A DNA stretch of 13,863 bases, taken from the NCBI GenBank assembly GCA_945862035.1, contig CAMAXB010000043.1, positions 1 to 13,863 of the forward strand. The letters are read 5' to 3'. The notes below the pieces were generated by a model. That model worked only from the letters and a program-made list of their open reading frames with translations. It was not told the DNA's origin and made no database searches. The first letter of the stretch is position 1. Each line of letters begins with the position of its first letter. This document shows positions 13,600 to 13,863 of the stretch, piece after piece. Both the position numbers and the translations under genes were made by a program. This DNA comes from Opitutus sp. GAS368 (GTDB lineage: Bacteria > Verrucomicrobiota > Verrucomicrobiia > Opitutales > Opitutaceae).

Positions 13600-13614
13600 C
13601 CGGGCGGGCGCGGG

Positions 13615-13863
13615 TCAGTCTTTCGACGAGCGTACGTCAAGGGCGTCGCGCAAGCCGTCGCCGAGGAAGTTCAGCGAAAACAGGGTAAGGGAGAAGACGG
13701 TGCCGGGGAAGACCAGTAGCCACCAGAACTCCTCCATTTTTTCCGCGCCGTCCTTGATCAGGACGCCCCAGGAACTGAGTGGGGGTTGGACGCCTAGGCC
13801 GAGGAAGCTGAGGAAGGCCTCGAGGAGCATGACCGCCGGAATCGTGAGCGTCGTGTAGACGAT
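13615..13863 (-). CDS. Dpp/Opp-type ABC transporter permease, C-terminal part (partial)
   Basis: The frame is open to the right edge of the window, so the gene is cut; 82 residues of the C-terminus are visible. IPAVMLLEAFLSFLGLGVQPP followed by SWGVLI is the strongly conserved C-terminal segment of DppC/OppC-like inner-membrane permeases for peptides, nickel or related solutes. A final membrane helix (FWWLLVFPGTVFSLTLFSLNFLGDGLRDALD) ends in the usual short cytoplasmic tail. An internal ATG at 13828-13830 is not the start. The MsbA-like gene follows 15 nt later on the same strand; a functional link between peptide-type import and lipid export is not obvious. Confidence 0.9.
   Translation of the reverse strand: MVYTTLTIPAVMLLEAFLSFLGLGVQPPLSSWGVLIKDGAEKMEEFWWLLVFPGTVFSLTLFSLNFLGDGLRDALDVRSSKD

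Overview
This 13.9 kb window is GC-rich bacterial chromosome. Heptosyltransferase, lipid-exporter and glycosyltransferase genes point to a Gram-negative cell with a lipopolysaccharide-like envelope. The REP-flanked Y1 transposase, the protein styles and the near absence of Shine-Dalgarno sequences would fit a verrucomicrobial (Opitutaceae-like) genome. That placement is inference from style, not from a marker gene.

Left part (1-4773): the tail of an unrecognised plus-strand gene converges on a minus-strand series. In transcription order the series is a COG4586-type ABC ATPase (3796-4773), rmuC (2305-3630), a MOSC-domain protein (1353-2174) and a fold-type III PLP enzyme of the D-serine dehydratase/D-threonine aldolase family (151-1308). 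Both converging genes end in strong hairpins that share an AT-rich palindromic spacer.

Middle (4774-6363): a low-constraint accessory island. It holds a 20-bp perfect palindrome, a frameshifted and truncated GNAT acetyltransferase pseudogene, and a REP-associated tyrosine transposase (RAYT). Inverted REP hairpins sit inside the RAYT's N-terminal reading frame and at its stop codon. The GTAG tetranucleotide at the foot of the downstream hairpins is the motif known from E. coli REP/RAYT systems, and its TAG is also the stop codon of the RAYT gene. This is the most interesting structure in the window.

Right-centre (6331-9845): a core minus-strand information-processing block, dciA (DUF721) then rpsO then pnp, ending in a clear intrinsic terminator. 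The 317-nt rpsO-pnp spacer is full of hairpins, including a long stem resembling an RNase III-type processing/autoregulation leader.

Right part (9936-13863): a plus-strand GT9 heptosyltransferase-like gene converges on a minus-strand envelope operon: a partial Dpp/Opp-type permease, an MsbA-like exporter and a GT2 glycosyltransferase coupled by a GTGA overlap. The two converging glycosyltransferase genes share one hairpin that contains both of their stop codons.
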